A stretch of DNA of 64,000 nucleotides from Pedobacter ginsengisoli (GTDB taxonomy: Bacteria; Bacteroidota; Bacteroidia; Sphingobacteriales; Sphingobacteriaceae): NCBI RefSeq assembly GCF_030244015.1, contig NZ_JASSYX010000001.1, positions 372,001-436,000 of the forward strand. The letters are read 5' to 3'. Positions 26,743-35,518 of the stretch are shown here, piece after piece. How positions within the stretch are numbered: the first letter of the stretch is position 1; every line of letters starts with the position of its first letter. Under the pieces are notes generated by a model, which saw only the letters and a list, made by a program, of their open reading frames with translations, was not told where the DNA came from and did no database searches. A program made the position numbers and the translations under genes.

Positions 26743-27153
26743 ATGAAGAAAAGTGCAATTATTGGTTTAATTACAATAGCTATTTGTGTGTGCTTTTTGG
26801 TAAGTCTGAATGCAGATACCAGCAGCTATTCAAATTTTACCGAGGCTGCGAAGGATTCCAGGGAATTTCATGTCATGGGATATTGGGAGAAGTCAAAAGG
26901 TACACATTACGACCCTCAAAAAGATGCCAATCATTTTTCTTTTTTCATGAAAGATCAGAATGGCGTGGTGAACAAAGTGGTTTACAAGGGAACCAAACCG
27001 CAGGATTTTGAACGTTCTGAGAAGCTGGTGCTTATAGGCGAAATGAAAACCGGAACTTTCTATGCCTCTAAGATATTAATGAAATGTCCATCTAAATACA
27101 ATAATGATCTTGTAGAAGTGAAGCAGGACGGTACAGCAGAAAAATACAATTAA
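26743..27153 (+). CDS. ccmE: Heme chaperone CcmE, CxxxY variant
   Basis: A 136-residue protein with one N-terminal membrane anchor (IIGLITIAICVCFLVSL) and a periplasmic OB-fold domain (REFHVMGYWEKS...). The heme-attachment segment reads MKCPSKYN, that is Cys115-x3-Tyr119, where proteobacterial CcmE has HxxxY. Cysteine-type CcmE proteins are known from some archaea and anaerobic bacteria. CcmE carries heme from CcmC to the CcmF lyase. ccmF follows after 5 bases. Confidence 0.88.
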   Translation: MKKSAIIGLITIAICVCFLVSLNADTSSYSNFTEAAKDSREFHVMGYWEKSKGTHYDPQKDANHFSFFMKDQNGVVNKVVYKGTKPQDFERSEKLVLIGEMKTGTFYASKILMKCPSKYNNDLVEVKQDGTAEKYN

Positions 27154-27158
27154 TCTTA

Positions 27159-29630
27159 ATGGATATACAATTTATTGGAGAAAACCTCCTTCCGGGTAAA
27201 ATCGGGCAGTTCTTTATTGTTTTGGCATTTGGGGCTTCCCTGTTATCGACGATTTCTTATTTCTTCGCAGCAAAAAATAAGGATCTTTCAGATCAGTCCT
27301 GGACCCGCCTTGGCCGTGTTGCTTTTTTTATAAACTGGCTGAGTATCATCGGGATTGGATCCACTTTATTTTTCCTGATATTAAACCATTATAACGAATA
27401 TTATTACGTTTACTCACATTCTTCCAAAGAACTTCCTGTTTATTATATTGTTTCTGCTTTCTGGGAAGGACAGGAGGGAAGCTTCTGGCTTTGGGCATTC
27501 TGGCAATCTGTGCTGGGAATGGTTTTGATGTGGAAGGCAAGGAGCTGGGAAAACGGAGTAATGACTGTGGTGGCATTCTCTCAGGTATTTCTGACCTCAA
27601 TGTTATTGGGTGTCGAGATTTTTGGGGAAAGGATTGGAAGTTCGCCGTTTATATTGTTGAGAGAAGCCGTAAATTTAAAAGAAATGGCTCCGGTGGTATT
27701 TGCTGATCCTGAGAATTTTAAGAATTACCTGAAATTTATTACAGATGGCAGGGGCTTAAATCCTTTACTGCAAAATTATTGGATGGTCATCCATCCGCCG
27801 ACTTTATTCCTGGGTTTTGCAAGTATGGTGGTGCCTTTTGCTTATGCTGTTACCGGGGTATGGTTAAAAAAATATAAGGAATGGATCAAACCTGCAATGC
27901 CCTGGGCCTTGTTTGCCGTGATGATATTGGGTACAGGCATTATAATGGGTTCTTTCTGGGCGTATGAAGCCTTGAACTTTGGTGGCTTCTGGGCATGGGA
28001 CCCGGTGGAGAACGCATCAATTATACCGTGGCTGACCCTCATCGCGGGGATACATGTCATGATCGCTTTTAAAAATACCGGGCATGCTTATTTTACAGCG
28101 ATAGTGCTGGTTTTTTTAAGTTTTATTTTAGTACTGTATGCTTCTTTCCTGACCAGAAGCGGGATACTGGGCGAAACGTCGGTTCACTCTTTTACAGATC
28201 TGGGAATGTTTGGTCACCTGATCTTATATAATGTTGTTTTCCTGCTCATTCCTGTGATTTTACTGATTTCCCGCTGGAAAGAACTGCCGATCACCAATAA
28301 GGATGAGGAGACTTACTCCAGGGAATTTTGGATGTTTATTGGTTCTTTGGTGGTCACCATTGCCTGTATACAGGTTATTTTTGTGACCTCGGTGCCTGTA
28401 TTTAATGCGGCTTTCGGCACCAACTTTGCACCTCCTATAGACGCTGTTAAATATTATAATCAATGGCAGGCGCCATTTGCTATTTTGGTGACCATTATAT
28501 CAGGTTTTTCACAGTTCATGAAATACAAGCGGACAGATCCGCGTAAGTTCTATAGCGGTCTTATCGCCACAGTGGTGTTTTCTATAGTGATCACGGCTGG
28601 ATTTGTTTACATTACCAATGTTTACCAGAACCTTATGTTCATCCTGCTTACCTTTAGCTGCGTATTTGCGATCATGTCTAACGCAAAGGTCCTTGGACTG
28701 GCATTTGGAGGTAAAAAGAAGTTGGTGGGGGCTGCAGTAGCTCACATTGGTTTTGCGTTACTGCTACTGGGCGCTTTGGTCGCCGCGGCGACCAATAAAC
28801 CGATCTCATTAAATGCTTCGAATTTTATTCCTGTGAAGGACTTCGAAAAAGCCGAAAAGCCAGGTGAGAACATTGTGCTTTATAAAAATGAGCCTAAGAA
28901 GATGGGCCGGTATACTGTGACTTATATCAGTGATACAACGGTTGCTCCGAATACATTTTATAAACTGAACTTTAAAGTCTATAATGAAAAGGATGGTTCA
29001 ATCGAGGAGGACTTTGATCTTAATCCTCACATCCAGTCCAACGAAAAGATGGGCCTGATCGCATCGCCGGATACTAAACATTATCTTACTTATGATATTT
29101 ATACCCATGTTACGAGCGCCCCATTAAAAGAGGAGCAGGATCACGAGGCTCATGAAGGACATAGTGAGGAAGAAAATTATAAAGCACCAAGGATAGTTAA
29201 TGTAAGCGTGGGGGATACATTACATACCAGCAGCGGAATATTAACTGTAAAAGCAATAAATCCTAAACCTGAAGCAAAAAACCTGGTTCTCGCCAAAGGA
29301 GATCTGGCTGTGGGCTTGCCGCTGGAAGTTGAGGTAAGCGGTAAAGTTTATAAAACTGAACCGATCTTCCTGGTAAAAGGCAATAATGTCTTTGACTTTG
29401 CCCGTAATATAGATGAACTGGGACTGAGGGTCCGCTTTACAAAAGTACTTCCCGACCAGGGTAAAGTAGAATTGCAGGTTTATGAAAAACCTCAGCAAGC
29501 TAAGGACTGGGTTGTTTTTAAATCCATAGAATTTCCTTATATCAATTTATACTGGTTAGGGACCATTATCATGGTGATCGGCTTTTTGTTGTCTATTTTC
29601 AGAAGACAAAAAGAAATTGGAACGGTTTGA
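27159..29630 (+). CDS. ccmF: Cytochrome c heme lyase CcmF (CcsA/NrfE family)
   Basis: An 823-residue polytopic membrane protein with heme-handling motif WGGFWAWDPVENAS, flanking conserved histidines (VIHPPTLF; HSFTDLGMFGH) and a large periplasmic domain near the C terminus that includes a His/Glu-rich stretch (EEQDHEAHEGHSEEE). It joins heme from CcmE to apocytochrome CxxCH sites. It is longer than typical proteobacterial CcmF because of this domain. The TGA overlaps the next ATG by one base. Confidence 0.93.
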   Translation: MDIQFIGENLLPGKIGQFFIVLAFGASLLSTISYFFAAKNKDLSDQSWTRLGRVAFFINWLSIIGIGSTLFFLILNHYNEYYYVYSHSSKELPVYYIVSAFWEGQEGSFWLWAFWQSVLGMVLMWKARSWENGVMTVVAFSQVFLTSMLLGVEIFGERIGSSPFILLREAVNLKEMAPVVFADPENFKNYLKFITDGRGLNPLLQNYWMVIHPPTLFLGFASMVVPFAYAVTGVWLKKYKEWIKPAMPWALFAVMILGTGIIMGSFWAYEALNFGGFWAWDPVENASIIPWLTLIAGIHVMIAFKNTGHAYFTAIVLVFLSFILVLYASFLTRSGILGETSVHSFTDLGMFGHLILYNVVFLLIPVILLISRWKELPITNKDEETYSREFWMFIGSLVVTIACIQVIFVTSVPVFNAAFGTNFAPPIDAVKYYNQWQAPFAILVTIISGFSQFMKYKRTDPRKFYSGLIATVVFSIVITAGFVYITNVYQNLMFILLTFSCVFAIMSNAKVLGLAFGGKKKLVGAAVAHIGFALLLLGALVAAATNKPISLNASNFIPVKDFEKAEKPGENIVLYKNEPKKMGRYTVTYISDTTVAPNTFYKLNFKVYNEKDGSIEEDFDLNPHIQSNEKMGLIASPDTKHYLTYDIYTHVTSAPLKEEQDHEAHEGHSEEENYKAPRIVNVSVGDTLHTSSGILTVKAINPKPEAKNLVLAKGDLAVGLPLEVEVSGKVYKTEPIFLVKGNNVFDFARNIDELGLRVRFTKVLPDQGKVELQVYEKPQQAKDWVVFKSIEFPYINLYWLGTIIMVIGFLLSIFRRQKEIGTV

Positions 29631-30388
29631 TGAAGGTAACTTTTGTCGGTTCGGGAAATGTGGCAACACATATGGCGCTTGCATTAAAGGCGGCAGGAGC
29701 CCTTATTGATCAGATTTGGAGCAGGAATATTGGGCACGCTGCTGCTTTGGCCGATCTGGTAGGAGCCAGACCTGTCTCTGGGCTGTCTGAAATTGACACT
29801 AACGCTGATTTAGTCGTAATAGCAGTAAAAGATGACGCTATCGCAGAAGTCTGTAACGCTTTGAAAGGTATCGGGGCTTTAGTCGTCCATACTTCAGGCG
29901 CAACTGATCTTCATGTCCTTTCCTCTTTTGCAAATTATGGAGTGCTGTATCCTTTGCAGACCTTTTCTAAAAGCAGGCCTATAGATTTTAATAAGGTTCC
30001 TTTATTTATAGAGGCGAATAACCCGCCGGTGCTGGATGAGTTAAAAATTATTGCCTCCAGGCTGAGTCCATTGATATATCAGGCGACTAGTGACCAGAGG
30101 AAGATCCTGCATTTGTCTGCAGTTTTCGCCTGTAATTTTGTCAATCATCTTTATGAATTGGGCAATCGGGTCCTTCAGGATAATGGTCTTGACTTTGAAA
30201 TGTTAAGGCCGTTGATATTGGAGACCGCTGAAAAGGTCCAGCATGATCTGCCGCTGAATGTCCAAACCGGACCTGCGGTGCGTAATGATCAGCAGACTAT
30301 ATTAAAACATCTGAAATTGCTCGATGGTGAACCCGGTTTGCAGGAAATCTATCAAGCATTAAGCAAAAGTATTAAAAAAACAAGTTGA
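29630..30388 (+). CDS. Rossmann-fold DUF2520 protein
   Basis: A 252-residue protein starting at ATG 29630, overlapping the ccmF stop by one base. The N-terminal half is a dinucleotide-binding fold (MKVTFVGSGNVATHMALAL; DLVVIAVKDDAI; VHTSGATDL) and the C-terminal half a helical DUF2520 domain (HLSAVFACNFVNHLYELG). It resembles F420/NADP-type and 6-phosphogluconate-type dehydrogenases, but no reaction is established for this family. Confidence 0.85.
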   Translation: MKVTFVGSGNVATHMALALKAAGALIDQIWSRNIGHAAALADLVGARPVSGLSEIDTNADLVVIAVKDDAIAEVCNALKGIGALVVHTSGATDLHVLSSFANYGVLYPLQTFSKSRPIDFNKVPLFIEANNPPVLDELKIIASRLSPLIYQATSDQRKILHLSAVFACNFVNHLYELGNRVLQDNGLDFEMLRPLILETAEKVQHDLPLNVQTGPAVRNDQQTILKHLKLLDGEPGLQEIYQALSKSIKKTS

Positions 30389-30413
30389 TAGTTAGATTGC
30401 GGTTTTTGGTTGT

Positions 30414-30421
30414 TATTTTTG
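30414..30421 (+). promoter_or_regulatory. -7 box TATTTTTG for the ferredoxin gene
   Basis: A perfect TAnnTTTG match 9 bases before the ferredoxin ATG. Confidence 0.55.
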
Positions 30422-30430
30422 AACACGATT

Positions 30431-30763
30431 ATGAGTATTTTTAAATTAAAGATAAATTTTGAAGAGGCTGGAAAGGAACCAATAGAATTGCCAATCGCTG
30501 GCGGTGAATCGGTTTTGGATGCCTGTTTGGATAACGGAATAGAATTACAACACAACTGTGGTGGTGTATGTGGCTGCAGCACCTGTCATGTTTATGTATT
30601 AAAAGGCATGGACAACATTCAGGAGATCTCTGATAAGGAGGAAGATTTCATTGACAGGGCGGTGCGCCCAAGGATCACTTCCAGATTGGGTTGCCAGTGT
30701 GTGGTAATCAATGGAGATATAGAGGTTAAAATACCGGATCAGTCCGAGTTTTTAGGTCATTAA
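30431..30763 (+). CDS. fdx: 2Fe-2S ferredoxin (adrenodoxin/Isc type)
   Basis: Start at MSIFKLKINFEE (30431), just after a -7 box. The 110-residue protein carries the 2Fe-2S cysteine pattern HNCGGVCGCSTCHVYV with the fourth Cys in RLGCQC. It is of the Isc/adrenodoxin type, which supplies electrons for Fe-S cluster assembly. iscX follows after 18 bases, matching the fdx-iscX order of the E. coli isc operon, although the other isc genes are not here; hscA sits about 13 kb upstream. Confidence 0.9.
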   Translation: MSIFKLKINFEEAGKEPIELPIAGGESVLDACLDNGIELQHNCGGVCGCSTCHVYVLKGMDNIQEISDKEEDFIDRAVRPRITSRLGCQCVVINGDIEVKIPDQSEFLGH

Positions 30764-30781
30764 TGAATAAATAACGATAAT

Positions 30782-31024
30782 ATGCAGGATAAATTCGCTT
30801 TGCCAATATACTGGAATGATCACGAAGACATTGCCCAGGAGCTTTACGAGAAATTTGGTGATGAGTTTAATGAATCTAAAATATACAGGATACGGTTTAC
30901 TGAACTGATCGAGTGGGTGCTTGAACTCCCCAATTTTAAAGGTACCCGTGAGGAGAGTAATGAAGGCCATCTGGAGCAGATCCAGTCTGCCTGGGTATAT
31001 GAGTGGCGTGACAATCAGAACTAA
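30782..31024 (+). CDS. iscX: Fe-S cluster assembly regulator IscX
   Basis: An 80-residue acidic protein with the IscX pattern PIYWNDHEDIAQELYEKFGDE ... RIRFTELIEWVLELPNFKG ... SNEGHLEQIQSAWVYEW. IscX binds the cysteine desulfurase IscS and tunes cluster assembly. Its TAA overlaps the kdsC ATG by one base. The ferredoxin gene precedes it. Confidence 0.88.
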   Translation: MQDKFALPIYWNDHEDIAQELYEKFGDEFNESKIYRIRFTELIEWVLELPNFKGTREESNEGHLEQIQSAWVYEWRDNQN

Positions 31025-31551
31025 TGTTCCTGGAGAAGCTTAAAGAGATCACTACGTTTATTTTCGATGTAGATGGCGTACTGACAAATGGCGATATCAT
31101 CGCTTCAGACAGTGGTGAGTTTCTGCGTACTTTTAACATTAAAGACGGTTATGCATTGCAGCTTGCGGTAAAGAGAGGATATTTGGTTTGTGTGATATCC
31201 GGAGGCAGGGGACAGGCCATGCAGAAACGCTTTGAAGGACTGGGGATCCAGGAGATCTTTCTCGGTGTTTCTGATAAAGTAGAAATACTGGATAGTCTGC
31301 TGCTAAAATACCAGGTCACGGCAGACCACATCTTATATATGGGAGATGATATACCTGACCTTAAAATAATGCAGGTAGTGGGTTTGCCAACTTGTCCCGC
31401 CGATGCAGTGCCGGAGATTAAAGCGCTTTCCCAGTACATTTCTCCGTATGACGGGGGAAGTATGGCCGTTAGGGATATCATTGAAAAGGTACTCAGGGTG
31501 CAGCACAAATGGTTTGATGAGCATCCTTCTGCAGCTGATTCAGGTAAATGA
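31024..31551 (+). CDS. kdsC: KDO-8-phosphate phosphatase KdsC (HAD family)
   Basis: A 175-residue HAD phosphatase of the cap-less C0 type: motif I FIFDVDGVLTNG, motif II VISGG, motif III Lys in SDKVEILD, motif IV MGDDIPDLKIM. Length and motifs match KdsC, which makes KDO for lipopolysaccharide. Coupled to iscX by a one-base overlap. Other KDO genes are not present here, so the assignment rests on sequence. Confidence 0.88.
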   Translation: MFLEKLKEITTFIFDVDGVLTNGDIIASDSGEFLRTFNIKDGYALQLAVKRGYLVCVISGGRGQAMQKRFEGLGIQEIFLGVSDKVEILDSLLLKYQVTADHILYMGDDIPDLKIMQVVGLPTCPADAVPEIKALSQYISPYDGGSMAVRDIIEKVLRVQHKWFDEHPSAADSGK

Positions 31552-31644
31552 TTCAATCGCTGCAATTGCAACAAGTATGTTACTGTGGGCTATTAAACTT
31601 CTGCTGGCATTAGTCCTCTAATTTCTACAAAACGATAAAACAAC

Positions 31645-32037
31645 ATGAAGAAATTATTGATGATCTGTGGATTGTTATTCAGTGTAATAACTTTCGCAAA
31701 TGCACAGGACGGCCAGGGCCGCCGTGGTGGTACTCCTGAAGAAAGGGCCAAAAGACAAACTGAAACTTTGGCTGAAAAGCTAAAACTAAGCGATGATCAA
31801 AAAGCAAAGGTTTCAGCAATCTATTTGGAGCAGGGTGCAAAAATGAGGAAAATGCGTGATTCGCTTGGTGATGACAGAACTGCGTGGAGAGGGGCGATGG
31901 TGAAAGGCAATGAGCAAGCTGAAGCAAAGATCAATGCAGTATTGAATGATGATCAGAAAAAAGCATTTGCTACCTGGGTTGCAGAACGTAAGGAAGCCAT
32001 GAAAAAAAGAATGGAAGCTAACGGAAATGGCCAGTAG
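31645..32037 (+). CDS. Small periplasmic DUF4890/Spy-like protein
   Basis: A 130-residue protein with signal peptide MKKLLMICGLLFSVITFANAQ. The mature part is helical and highly charged with two LTxxQ-like turns (LKLSDDQKAKV and VLNDDQKKAF), reminiscent of Spy/CpxP-like or DUF4890 proteins that act as periplasmic stress chaperones or sensors. The exact family is uncertain. A perfect 13-bp hairpin follows the stop. Confidence 0.72.
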   Translation: MKKLLMICGLLFSVITFANAQDGQGRRGGTPEERAKRQTETLAEKLKLSDDQKAKVSAIYLEQGAKMRKMRDSLGDDRTAWRGAMVKGNEQAEAKINAVLNDDQKKAFATWVAERKEAMKKRMEANGNGQ

Positions 32038-32056
32038 TTTCAAATGATAATGAAAT

Positions 32057-32090
32057 AATAAAAGCGACTTAGAGTCGCTTTTATTATTTT
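32057..32090 (+). terminator. Terminator hairpin after the Spy-like gene
   Basis: AATAAAAGCGACT (32057-32069) pairs perfectly with AGTCGCTTTTATT (32073-32085) over a 3-base loop; the outer stem provides an A-run and T-run on either side. Confidence 0.88.
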
Positions 32091-32106
32091 AGCACAAATT
32101 TTTAGA

Positions 32107-32676
32107 ATGTATAAGCAAAACCTCCCTATTATCCTTGCCTCAAAATCCCCTCGCAGACAGGAACTGATGAAATCAATGGATCTTGATTTTAAAGTAATGC
32201 TTAAAGATGTGGATGAAAGCTACCCTGATGACCTGCCGCCATCGGAAATAGCTGTTTATATAGCCGGGAAAAAAGCCGCAGCTTTTTTGGCCGACAGCGA
32301 AGATACCATTGTCATCACGGCTGATACCATAGTGGCTTATGACAACGAAATATTGGGTAAACCTGCAGATGAACAAGATGCGATTGCAATGCTCAAAAAA
32401 TTATCCGGTTCAAAGCACGAGGTATACACGGGAGTGAGCCTGAGTTACCGAGGAAATACAGTATCTTTTTATGACCTTACCGAAGTTTATTTCAGAACTT
32501 TATCGGAAGAACAGATCCATTATTATGTGGGAAATTACAATCCTTTAGATAAAGCTGGTGCGTATGGCATACAGGATTGGATTGGCATGGTAGCCGTTGA
32601 AAAGATCGAAGGGTCTTATACCAATGTCATGGGCTTACCTACTGAAAAGCTTTATCAGGCATTACTGGCCATTTGA
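32107..32676 (+). CDS. maf: Maf family nucleotide pyrophosphatase
   Basis: A 189-residue protein with the Maf opening IILASKSPRRQELM, ITADTIVAYD, GKPADEQDAIAML and KAGAYGIQDW. Maf proteins hydrolyse dTTP, UTP or modified nucleotides to monophosphates. Ends 15 bases inside the convergent ppx gene. Normal length. Confidence 0.94.
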   Translation: MYKQNLPIILASKSPRRQELMKSMDLDFKVMLKDVDESYPDDLPPSEIAVYIAGKKAAAFLADSEDTIVITADTIVAYDNEILGKPADEQDAIAMLKKLSGSKHEVYTGVSLSYRGNTVSFYDLTEVYFRTLSEEQIHYYVGNYNPLDKAGAYGIQDWIGMVAVEKIEGSYTNVMGLPTEKLYQALLAI

Positions 32677-33576
32677 TTGACAGACCGAGTAAAGGACCCC
32701 CATTTTCAGATCGTAGGTAGAGAGATGTAAGGAGATAAGATCAAGCTCTTTAATTACATAATTAGTGAGTATAGCTGCGATTACGATCATATCGACTCTC
32801 AAAGGTATCAGCCCTTTGATGTTCCTTCTTTCTTCATGGGTTGATCTGATCAATTGCCCGGCCAGTTGTTGATAAGCTTCGGCATCAAGTTCTGCAGAAA
32901 TGGTGTTTTGCAAGTCTGTGTCTTCATTTAACAATAGCGCAAAGGTTTCAAATGCACCTGCGGAGCCCACCAGGGTCTGCGGCTTGTATTTGCTGCAGGC
33001 TGCTTTTAAATCAGCTAATTCTTTGTCAAGATGAGTTATGATCGCAGCCTGGTTTTCTTCACTGATCGGATCTGTGTTGAAATAGGCCTGCATCAGGCGC
33101 GCCGCCCCGATATTATAGCTTTTTTTCCAGATCAGCCCTTCCTCATCGCAAATGATAAATTCCGTACTTCCGCCACCTATATCCATAATTAGTGAAGCCG
33201 CATTGATCGTTCCGGTCGCCTTCACCCCCTCAAAGATATATGCTGCTTCCTGATCGCCGCTGATCACTTCTATTTCAAGGCCTGCCAGTTTTGCCGCATC
33301 GACAAAATCCTGACCATTATCAGCACTTCTCACAGCAGAGGTGGCTATGGCACGGATCACCCTCACTTGGTGCCGGTCAATCTGAAGTTTAAAATCTTTT
33401 AAAACCTGTATACCCCTTTCAAAAGCTTCAGGAATGATGATATTCTCATTGATGCGTCCCTGACCTAGCCTGACGGGGACATTTGTCTTATAAAGAACCT
33501 GAACATCAGAACCCAGGCATTCTGCAATGATCAGGTGAAAGGTATTGGTTCCAAGGTCTATAACGGCAGCTTTCAT
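32662..33576 (-). CDS. ppx: Exopolyphosphatase / GppA family protein
   Basis: A 304-residue ASKHA-fold phosphatase: AAVIDLGTNTFHLII, AIATSAVRSADNG, MDIGGGSTEFII and LVGSAGAFETFA. It is the short single-domain form, lacking the C-terminal extension of E. coli Ppx. Members degrade polyphosphate or pppGpp; which applies here is not decided. Overlaps maf at its 3' end. Confidence 0.9.
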   Translation of the reverse strand: MKAAVIDLGTNTFHLIIAECLGSDVQVLYKTNVPVRLGQGRINENIIIPEAFERGIQVLKDFKLQIDRHQVRVIRAIATSAVRSADNGQDFVDAAKLAGLEIEVISGDQEAAYIFEGVKATGTINAASLIMDIGGGSTEFIICDEEGLIWKKSYNIGAARLMQAYFNTDPISEENQAAIITHLDKELADLKAACSKYKPQTLVGSAGAFETFALLLNEDTDLQNTISAELDAEAYQQLAGQLIRSTHEERRNIKGLIPLRVDMIVIAAILTNYVIKELDLISLHLSTYDLKMGVLYSVCQSNGQ

Positions 33577-33617
33577 TCAGGATTGGTTTGCTGACCGTAA
33601 AGCTATTAATTTATGGG

Positions 33618-34343
33618 TTATTTGTCTGCTGTTATTTCAATCAGCTGCCTGGAGTTTTTTAATGCAGAGCCACCCCAGGTATTGTTGAAATATACGTAAA
33701 TCTGCTTATGTGAATCTTTAATGGCATCTGCAAAATCCTTAAGCTGGGCCTTAGAATATTCAGATTTATACAATTCGGGTTTGCCATGAAAACGGTAGTA
33801 TACGGGGTCAATATCCTGAATGACATCATCCGGGAGAGCAGAGGGATAGCTTATCCCGCTGAAAGTGATGTTATGGTTTTTAAATTCCTGTAAAACAACA
33901 GGGTTCCACCAGCTGATCTGCCTGCCTTCAAATACATTGTTAAAGCTTTTCTTCATGCTGTTCAATACCAGCTCCATTCTTTCTTCGGAATATAAAAAAC
34001 CAGGGGGTACCTGAAATAGCACACAACCCAGTTTTTCTTTGAGTCCGTCATTTATGACTTCATAAAAACTATTCAGCTCCTCCTTTGCGTCAATGAACCT
34101 CTTATAGTGTGTAATGGTCCGGGGAGCTTTTATGCTAAATAAAAAATCATCCGGACTGTCATTATACCAGGTTTGAAAGCTCTTTGGAGCAGGTTGTCTG
34201 TAAAAAGATGAATTGATCTCTATGGTATTGAAATGCTGGCAATAATATTTAAACCATTGTTTTTGCGGCAATCCCGGCGGATAGAAAATATCTTTCCATT
34301 CCTTATAATAGAAGCCCGAACAGCCAATTCTCCAGTCAGTCAT
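33618..34343 (-). CDS. DUF72 domain protein
   Basis: A 241-residue TIM-barrel-like protein with DUF72 signatures WRIGCSGFYYKEWKDIFYP, FNTIEINSSFYR and YVYFNNTWGGSAL. DUF72 proteins are widespread; no function is established. Its start overlaps the end of the AI-2E family gene by 8 bases, so the two are probably expressed together. Confidence 0.9.
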   Translation of the reverse strand: MTDWRIGCSGFYYKEWKDIFYPPGLPQKQWFKYYCQHFNTIEINSSFYRQPAPKSFQTWYNDSPDDFLFSIKAPRTITHYKRFIDAKEELNSFYEVINDGLKEKLGCVLFQVPPGFLYSEERMELVLNSMKKSFNNVFEGRQISWWNPVVLQEFKNHNITFSGISYPSALPDDVIQDIDPVYYRFHGKPELYKSEYSKAQLKDFADAIKDSHKQIYVYFNNTWGGSALKNSRQLIEITADK

Positions 34344-35418
34344 GATGGGTTAAAAATTCTTTTAATTTGTCGATCACTCCTGTTTTTTTACCGCGCTGAT
34401 GTTCAGTGCCGATTAGAAAGCCATAAGGCTGAAGATCCGGGACTTGATCACATACAATTTTTATAATTCCTAACAAGGGAATAGCCAATATCATTCCCGC
34501 AACGCCCCAAAGTGTTTCACCCAGTACAATTACCATGATGGTGAACAATGGATTAATATTGACTTGTTCGCCGACAATCAGTGGTTCAAGGATATAAGTT
34601 TGAATAAATTGAACCAATCCGTAAACAATGATCACCCCGATGATCATTTTACTGTCCCCGCCCTGAGCAATTACTGCCAGAAGGGTTATAGAAGTGCCTG
34701 TCAGATTGCCGATAAAAGGGATGATTTCCAGTATGCCGCAGAGAACCGCAAAAAAGATCGCGCTTTCCACGCCGACCAGTGTAAATCCTATTCCATACAT
34801 AATCCACAATACGCCAATCATTGCGCCCAGGCCACTTAAATAATGCTGGGCAACCTTGCCGGCTTTGTGAACAACGTTGTCTGCCTTTGTCTTTTCATCG
34901 CCGGGTACAATTTTCAATATGAACTTTTTGATGTGACTCCTGTAACATAGAAAAAGGAACATGTATACGATGACAAGAACAGTATTGACCAGAACGCCAA
35001 AGAGGCTGTTTGCAAAGCCGGCCATCATACCTTCAGAGCCCTGACTTTGAGATTTGACAATCTCTTTCTGGGTAGTTTTGTTAATACCTGTTTGTTCCTG
35101 CAGCCATTGCTGAAAGTCAGATAATGTTGTGGTAAGTCTTTGTTTCATAGCACCCATGTTTTCAGCGAGGCCCTGCAGTTGCCAGGACAGCAGAAAAACA
35201 ATAAGCCCCAGGGCGCTTAGAAAAATAAGGGTACAAATCAGGGAAGAAACAGGCCTGCTTAGATTTTTGATTTCAAACCAGTTGGAAAGTCTGATGAACA
35301 GCATAGAAAATACTGCCGCAAGTGTAACCGGAATCAAAAAGCTTGCTGCAAAATACAAACCTGCAAAAGAGATGAAGAAAAACAAAAGGATATAGATACT
35401 GCGCTGAAGTTTTTCCAT
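34336..35418 (-). CDS. AI-2E family transporter (permease)
   Basis: I start at MEKLQRSIYILLFF (35418); nine more upstream residues are possible but contain a poor MLLYRKECF lead. The 360-residue protein has about eight hydrophobic segments and family-typical PFIGNLTG and LEPLIVGEQVNINPLF motifs. Members of this family export small molecules or act as Na+/H+ antiporters; few really carry AI-2. A C-terminal charged tail follows. Confidence 0.9.
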   Translation of the reverse strand: MEKLQRSIYILLFFFISFAGLYFAASFLIPVTLAAVFSMLFIRLSNWFEIKNLSRPVSSLICTLIFLSALGLIVFLLSWQLQGLAENMGAMKQRLTTTLSDFQQWLQEQTGINKTTQKEIVKSQSQGSEGMMAGFANSLFGVLVNTVLVIVYMFLFLCYRSHIKKFILKIVPGDEKTKADNVVHKAGKVAQHYLSGLGAMIGVLWIMYGIGFTLVGVESAIFFAVLCGILEIIPFIGNLTGTSITLLAVIAQGGDSKMIIGVIIVYGLVQFIQTYILEPLIVGEQVNINPLFTIMVIVLGETLWGVAGMILAIPLLGIIKIVCDQVPDLQPYGFLIGTEHQRGKKTGVIDKLKEFLTHHD

Positions 35419-35468
35419 AAAGCATTCTTTACGGTACAACAACAATATAGAAAGAAAGTTTTTGGCAT

Positions 35469-35496
35469 AAAAAAGGCAGTCTAACCAGACTGGCCC
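35469..35496 (-). terminator. Rho-independent terminator after dnaJ
   Basis: On the minus strand CAGTCT pairs with AGACTG over a 4-base loop, extended by GG/CC pairs, and is followed by six T residues (the A-run at 35469-35474 on the plus strand). Confidence 0.85.
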
Positions 35497-35518
35497 TAAT
35501 TATTTTATTTTTAATTAA

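Noticed and set aside
31549..31614. A 21-codon frame after kdsC starting at an ATGA overlap
   Set aside because: Too short, no hydrophobic segment or conserved feature; position alone is not enough.
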